A DNA stretch of 18,301 nucleotides. It comes from JBFWUM01 sp050247255 (GTDB lineage: Bacteria; Acidobacteriota; Vicinamibacteria; Vicinamibacterales; UBA2999). Shown in pieces: positions 15,535 to 18,301 of this stretch. Below the pieces are notes generated by a model that saw nothing but the letters and a program-made list of their open reading frames with translations, did not search any database and was not told where the DNA came from. The translations under genes were made by a program, and so were the position numbers. The stretch covers positions 1-18,301 of the forward strand of contig JBFWUM010000065.1 in NCBI GenBank assembly GCA_050247255.1, read 5' to 3'. How positions within the stretch are numbered: position 1 is the stretch's first letter; the number at the start of each line of letters is the position of its first letter.

Positions 15535-15634
15535 NNNNNNNNNNNNNNNNNNNNNNNNNNNNNNNNNNNNNNNNNNNNNNNNNNNNNNNNNNNNNNNNNN
15601 NNNNNNNNNNNNNNNNNNNNNNNNNNNNNNNNNN
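15535..15634. other. Scaffold gap of exactly 100 N inside the barrel gene
   Basis: Exactly 100 N. A barrel of this class needs far more than the ~30 codons it allows, so the true gap is probably several hundred bases. If the 14 bases after it are the gene's end, the true gap length leaves remainder 2 on division by three. Confidence 0.93.
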
Positions 15635-15648
15635 GGAAGTTCTTCTAA
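15635..15648 (+). CDS. Probable 3' end of the barrel gene (ends in Lys-Phe-Phe-stop)
   Basis: After the gap the sequence reads AAG TTC TTC TAA. A terminal Phe is the C-terminal recognition residue of outer-membrane barrels, so this is probably the end of the barrel gene starting at 15305. Only 14 bases support it. Confidence 0.4.
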
Positions 15649-15723
15649 GAAGCTAGAAGTCAGAAGCTAGAAGCTAGAACTTAGGAGTCTTCTAGCTTCT
15701 AGCTTCTAGCTTCTAGCTTCTAG
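15648..15723. repeat. Inverted heptamer array family D (CTAGAAG / CTTCTAG)
   Basis: The right arm is five perfect tandem CTTCTAG units (15689-15723). The left arm (15648-15680) carries several AGAAGCTAGAAG units with one interruption (GTC). Together they form a long, almost perfect hairpin between the convergent barrel and hydrolase genes, whose stops are at 15648 and 15725. It could be a bidirectional terminator, but it has no U-tract. Confidence 0.85.
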
Positions 15724-15724
15724 T

Positions 15725-16423
15725 TCACTCCGACGTTTCTCCCGGCTTCAGTTCCAGCACCTCCGTTCTTCCTCCGAGATGCGCCCTCAGCATCTCCGGC
15801 GTCCCCGTGAGCAGCGGGAACGTGCCCCAGTGCATCGGCACGACCTGGCGGACGCCGAGCCATTCGCACGCCTTGGCGGCGGCGGCGGGGTCCATGGTGA
15901 AGCGGTCGCCGATCGGGAGGAAGGCGATGTCGGGGCGATACATCTCGCCGATCAGCTTCATGTCACCGAACAGGCATGTATCGCCTGAGTAGTACAGCGT
16001 CAGGCCGTCTTCGAGCGTGATGACGAAGCCGGCCGGTTCGCCCATGTAGACGACCTGGCCGTTGTCGACGACGCTGCTGCTGTGGCGCGCGTCGGTCATC
16101 ACCACACGCAGGCCGGCAATCTGCAGCGAGCCCCCCTTGTTCATCGCCGCGGTGTTCGCGATCCCCTTCCGTTCGAGCCAGTCGCACAGCTCGAAGATCC
16201 CGACGACCGGGGCGCCGCTGTTGCGCGCGACGAGCAGCAGGTCGCCGATGTGATCCGAGTGGCCGTGCGAGGCCAGGATCAGGTCGACCGCGGGCGGCTG
16301 CTTGAGCGGCTCCGGGCAGGCCGGGTTCTGCGCCAGCCACGGGTCGAAAATCAGCCGCTTCCCGCCCGGGGTGCGGAGCAGGAATGTCGAGTGCCCGAGC
16401 CAGGTAATAGAGAGCCTTGTCAT
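15725..16423 (-). CDS. UPF0173-type metal-dependent hydrolase (metallo-beta-lactamase fold)
   Basis: This 232-residue cytoplasmic protein starts MTRLSITWLGHSTFLLRTPGG. Metal ligands are in HGHSDH (53-58), His114 (DARHSSS), Asp148 (YYSGDTC) and His198 (VPMHWGTF). The layout is that of UPF0173/YtkL family hydrolases, whose substrates are mostly unknown. It is convergent to the barrel gene across the family D hairpin. The start codon at 16423 is formed within the family E octamer array: on the minus strand the bases before it read CGTCGACTCGTCA with no Shine-Dalgarno. Its leader therefore consists of the repeat array. Confidence 0.92.
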   Translation of the reverse strand: MTRLSITWLGHSTFLLRTPGGKRLIFDPWLAQNPACPEPLKQPPAVDLILASHGHSDHIGDLLLVARNSGAPVVGIFELCDWLERKGIANTAAMNKGGSLQIAGLRVVMTDARHSSSVVDNGQVVYMGEPAGFVITLEDGLTLYYSGDTCLFGDMKLIGEMYRPDIAFLPIGDRFTMDPAAAAKACEWLGVRQVVPMHWGTFPLLTGTPEMLRAHLGGRTEVLELKPGETSE

Positions 16424-16552
16424 TGACGAGTCGACGAATTGACGGGTTGACGGATTGGATTGACGGGTTGACCGATTGAACTGACGGGCTGACGGATTGG
16501 GGTGACGGGCTGACGGATTGGACTGGCAGATTGGCGCGTCGGATTGACGGAG
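16421..16552 (+). repeat. Octamer array family E, copy 2 (TTGACGGR units)
   Basis: About ten degenerate units such as TTGACGGG, TTGACGGA, CTGACGGG and CTGACGGA run from the hydrolase start codon to about 16552, all in one orientation. They face the oppositely oriented array at 17080-17168. The four-helix-bundle gene lies between the two, so an RNA across the interval could pair end to end. Confidence 0.85.
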
Positions 16553-16668
16553 TGCGGATGTTGCCGCTTTCGGCGGCGGACGTTGCTGCTGAAATCACGT
16601 ACCAAGGCAGGCTCCGTGGTGAATTGCCTGAATTCTCGATCGGCACGGCGGCTGCTGGTCAACGGCAT

Positions 16669-17076
16669 ATGAATCCCATCGCTGAAGAACTCAAGCGTCG
16701 TACGTTCCGGTTCGCGCTCGCCATCGTCAGGTTCTGCCGCGTGCTGCGAACGTCATGGGAGGGCCAGGAGCTCTCGGACCAGCTGTTTCGCTCGGGAACG
16801 CGCACAGGGGCGAACTACCGCGCCGCCTGTCGGGCTCGCTCACATGATGATTTCGTCTCAAAGATCGGCATTGTCGTCGAAGAAGCTGACGAAACGGTGT
16901 ACTGGCTCGAACTCATCGCCGACGCGGGACTAGTGCCGGCGGGCAAAGTGAGCCCGCTGCTCGACGAAGCCAACCAGCTATCGCGGATTTTCAATCAGTC
17001 GCAGCTGACGGCCAAGGACAACCCGGCCTGGCGCCACCGCCGCCCCAGGCCTCTTCAAGGCGAAGCCCCGAAATAG
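16669..17076 (+). CDS. Four-helix-bundle protein, S23 / Avd-like family
   Basis: This 135-residue protein has the full family pattern: RRTFRFALAIVRFCRVL, then SWEGQELSDQLFRSGTRTGANYRAA, RSHDDFVSKIGIVVEEADET and VYWLELIADAG, i.e. four amphipathic helices. The C-terminus (~118-135) is a basic, Pro-rich tail (WRHRRPRPLQ). Relatives are encoded in 23S rRNA intervening sequences and as the Avd accessory of diversity-generating retroelements; they bind nucleic acid and pentamerise in Avd. The function here is unknown. ATG 16669 starts the homology; the frame opens upstream into the repeat. It is flanked by inverted octamer arrays and looks less GC-rich than its neighbours, suggesting acquisition. 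Confidence 0.85.
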   Translation: MNPIAEELKRRTFRFALAIVRFCRVLRTSWEGQELSDQLFRSGTRTGANYRAACRARSHDDFVSKIGIVVEEADETVYWLELIADAGLVPAGKVSPLLDEANQLSRIFNQSQLTAKDNPAWRHRRPRPLQGEAPK

Positions 17077-17079
17077 CCC

Positions 17080-17168
17080 CTCCGTCAATACAATCCGTCA
17101 ATACACAATCCGTCAATCCAATCCGTCAATCCAATCCGTCAATTCGTCAATTCGCAAATCCGTCAATT
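17080..17168 (-). repeat. Octamer array family E, copy 3 (CCGTCAAT, inverted to copy 2)
   Basis: About seven CCGTCAAT-type units with short spacers (AATCCGTCAATCCAATCCGT and CGTCAATTCGTCAA) run from 4 bases after the S23-like stop to just before lipA. Orientation is opposite to the array at 16421-16552, so the pair can form a long stem around the gene. Confidence 0.85.
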
Positions 17169-17173
17169 ACACT
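17168..17173 (+). promoter_or_regulatory. Possible -10 box of lipA (leaderless)
   Basis: TACACT ends 9 bases before GTG 17183, so a transcript could begin at or beside the start codon. It directly follows the last octamer unit. No clear -35 or Shine-Dalgarno is visible. Confidence 0.3.
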
Positions 17174-17182
17174 AGATCTACC

Positions 17183-18082
17183 GTGCCCGTCGCCCCCCTG
17201 GAATTCATCAAGCCCCGCGAGCCCAAGCCCGAATGGCTGAAGGTCCGCGCCCCCGGGTCGGAGAACTACATCCGGCTCAAGGGGATCATGAAGGAGCTGC
17301 GGCTCAACACCGTGTGCGAGGAAGCGCGCTGCCCGAACATCGGCGAGTGCTGGCACCACGGCACGGCGACGTTCATGATTCTCGGCGAGATCTGCACGCG
17401 CGCGTGCGCCTACTGCGCCGTGTCGCACGGGCGGCCCAACGAGCTCGACACCGCGGAGCCGCAGCGCGTGGCGCAGGCCATCCAGGCGATGGACCTGCAG
17501 TATGCGGTCATCACCTCGGTCGATCGCGACGACCTGGCCGACGGCGGCGCGTCGATCTTTGCCGAGACCATCCGGCAGACGCGGGCGCTTGTGCCGGCGT
17601 GCCGCATCGAGGTGCTGATTCCGGATTTCCAGGGGATCGAAGCATCGCTCCGCGCCGTGCTCGATGCCGGGCCCGACGTGCTGAACCACAACATCGAGAC
17701 CGTGCCGCGCCTGTACCGCATGGCGCGATCCGGCGGCAGGTATCCGCGCGCGCTCGAGCTACTCGATCGGTCGCGCCAGTATCGGCCGAACATCGCCACG
17801 AAGACAGGGATCATGGTCGGCCTGGGCGAGGAGATTGACGAGGTGGTGGCCGTGTTCGACGACCTGCGCCGCGTCGGTGTCTCCATCCTCACCATCGGCC
17901 AGTACCTGCGCCCGACGCCGAAGCACGCGCCGATGATCCGCTACTACCATCCGACCGAGTTCGCCGAGCTCAAGCGGATCGCGCTCGACAAGGGCTTCGT
18001 CCACGTCGAATCCGGCCCGCTGGTGCGCAGCTCGTACCACGCCCACGAACAGGCCGACGCCTTCGAGGCCGCCCGGCGATAG
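17183..18082 (+). CDS. lipA: Lipoyl synthase (radical SAM)
   Basis: This 299-residue enzyme inserts two sulfurs into octanoyl groups on lipoyl-domain proteins to make lipoate. The auxiliary [4Fe-4S] cluster motif is Cys45-X4-Cys50-X5-Cys56 (CEEARCPNIGEC), and the radical SAM cluster is Cys71-X3-Cys75-X2-Cys78 (CTRACAYC). Other conserved blocks are VDRDDLADGG, IEVLIPDFQG, NHNIETV, LTIGQYLRPT and the C-terminal RSSYHA with the serine that ligates the auxiliary cluster. GTG 17183 gives a standard-length protein with MPVAPLEFIKP at the start. The S23-like element lies directly upstream. No lipB is in the window. Its 3' end is followed by family B copy 2. Confidence 0.97.
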   Translation: MPVAPLEFIKPREPKPEWLKVRAPGSENYIRLKGIMKELRLNTVCEEARCPNIGECWHHGTATFMILGEICTRACAYCAVSHGRPNELDTAEPQRVAQAIQAMDLQYAVITSVDRDDLADGGASIFAETIRQTRALVPACRIEVLIPDFQGIEASLRAVLDAGPDVLNHNIETVPRLYRMARSGGRYPRALELLDRSRQYRPNIATKTGIMVGLGEEIDEVVAVFDDLRRVGVSILTIGQYLRPTPKHAPMIRYYHPTEFAELKRIALDKGFVHVESGPLVRSSYHAHEQADAFEAARR

Positions 18083-18096
18083 AGATCACGGAGTTC

Positions 18097-18156
18097 TCAC
18101 AGGACAGGAGGAAGGAGGTCAAACCTTTCTGTTCTCCTTGCTCCTTTCTCCTGTGA
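18097..18156. repeat. Inverted repeat family B, copy 2
   Basis: The left arm TCACAGGACAGGAGGAAGGA starts at 18097 and runs to 18119. The right arm at 18127-18156 ends CTCCTTTCTCCTGTGA. It has the same layout and sequence family as 3684-3746, which is 14 kb away, so this is a dispersed family. It follows the lipA stop and is probably its terminator or an intergenic repeat. Confidence 0.75.
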
Positions 18157-18166
18157 TATTTTCTTC

Positions 18167-18194
18167 TTGACACGGTGCTTACACGTTGTAAGAT
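18167..18194 (+). promoter_or_regulatory. Strong sigma-70-type promoter of the PadR-like gene
   Basis: A perfect TTGACA (18167-18172) and TAAGAT (18189-18194) are separated by 16 bp. The transcript would start near 18201, 3 bases before GTG 18204, so the message is nearly leaderless. Confidence 0.7.
18178..18192. promoter_or_regulatory. Operator-like palindrome over the -10 box
   Basis: CTTACA-CGT-TGTAAG is a perfect 6+3+6 inverted repeat covering the spacer and the start of the -10. This is typical of self-repression by a small winged-helix regulator such as the PadR protein encoded just downstream. Binding is inference. Confidence 0.6.
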
Positions 18195-18203
18195 TCGCGC
18201 GTC

Positions 18204-18301
18204 GTGACTGACACGCGGTTGCCGTCGATCTCCCCTACCGAGTCGCTGATCCTCGACCTGCTCGAATCGCGCGAGCGGTTTGGGCTGGAACTGGTGGACC
18301 A
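18204..18301 (+). CDS. PadR-family transcriptional regulator (N-terminus only, runs off the window)
   Basis: The visible 32 residues read VTDTRLPSISPTESLILDLL, then ESRERFGLELVDQ. The LSPTE-x-LILDLL and FGLELV pattern is the first helices of the PadR winged-helix domain. The GTG start follows a strong promoter with a palindrome on the -10. PadR genes are often beside ABC-type permeases in Acidobacteriota, but nothing further can be seen here. Confidence 0.72.
   Translation, partial: MTDTRLPSISPTESLILDLLESRERFGLELVD

Noticed and set aside
16669..17076. Diversity-generating retroelement because of an Avd-like protein
   Set aside because: No reverse transcriptase, template repeat or variable repeat is visible within the window.
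16669..17076. 23S rRNA intervening sequence
   Set aside because: No rRNA sequence flanks it; neighbours are a hydrolase gene and lipA.
18127..18156. Classical rho-independent terminator after lipA
   Set aside because: Hairpin is long and purine/pyrimidine-biased with only a loose T-rich stretch after it; better kept as a repeat family that may also terminate.

Overview
This 18.3 kb window is high-GC bacterial chromosome, read here by eye from sequence alone. The gene set suggests a Gram-negative, soil-type bacterium, most likely Acidobacteriota and perhaps the Vicinamibacteria; this is an inference. The supporting features are outer-membrane beta-barrels, a lipoprotein with a lipobox, an ECF sigma/anti-sigma pair, an NtrC-type two-component system, a DUF5777-like barrel, a PadR regulator and lipoyl synthase. 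Two runs of exactly 100 N (12951-13050 and 15535-15634) are scaffold gaps of unknown true length, and each one interrupts a gene. I see no rRNA, tRNA, CRISPR array, transposase or phage gene.

Left part (1-5112): the tail of a membrane-protein-like gene; a YheT-type alpha/beta hydrolase converging on and overlapping a DUF72 protein; then, divergent by only 17 bp, a SCO/CusF-type copper lipoprotein followed by a transglutaminase-like protein. Next come a small CxCC protein, an endonuclease/exonuclease/phosphatase-fold enzyme and a 74-residue acidic-tailed protein. That last gene ends a minus-strand operon (7107 down to 4888) encoding an ECF sigma factor, a zinc-type anti-sigma factor and a membrane-anchored thioredoxin-like protein, which looks like an envelope redox-stress unit.

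Middle (7395-12318): a 1038-residue exported protein that joins an HExxH metallopeptidase, a TolB-like propeller and an Omp85-like C-terminal barrel in one chain. It converges on a ferredoxin plus TPR/aspartic-protease pair on the minus strand. The two convergent genes share the stop tetranucleotide CTAG.

Right part (12532-15648): a sensor histidine kinase (broken by a gap), a sigma-54 activator response regulator overlapping it by 4 bp, then a short intergenic region. That region holds palindromes of 6+3+6 architecture and a good -24/-12 (sigma-54) promoter in front of a signal-peptide barrel gene (broken by a gap). This reads as a self-contained kinase, activator and target circuit. It is followed by a UPF0173 metal hydrolase (minus), a four-helix-bundle (S23/Avd-like) gene enclosed by oppositely oriented arrays of one octamer-like repeat, lipA, and the start of a PadR regulator with a palindrome over its -10 box.

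The most striking unexplained structure is the set of intergenic repeats. At least five unrelated short-period repeat families (7-8 bp units or purine-rich tracts) sit at gene junctions, nearly all arranged as inverted arrays able to form long hairpins. Several abut or contain start or stop codons. The best candidate for something new is the S23-type gene bracketed by inverted octamer arrays (16421-17169), which resembles a free-standing relative of the intervening sequences found in some 23S rRNA genes.
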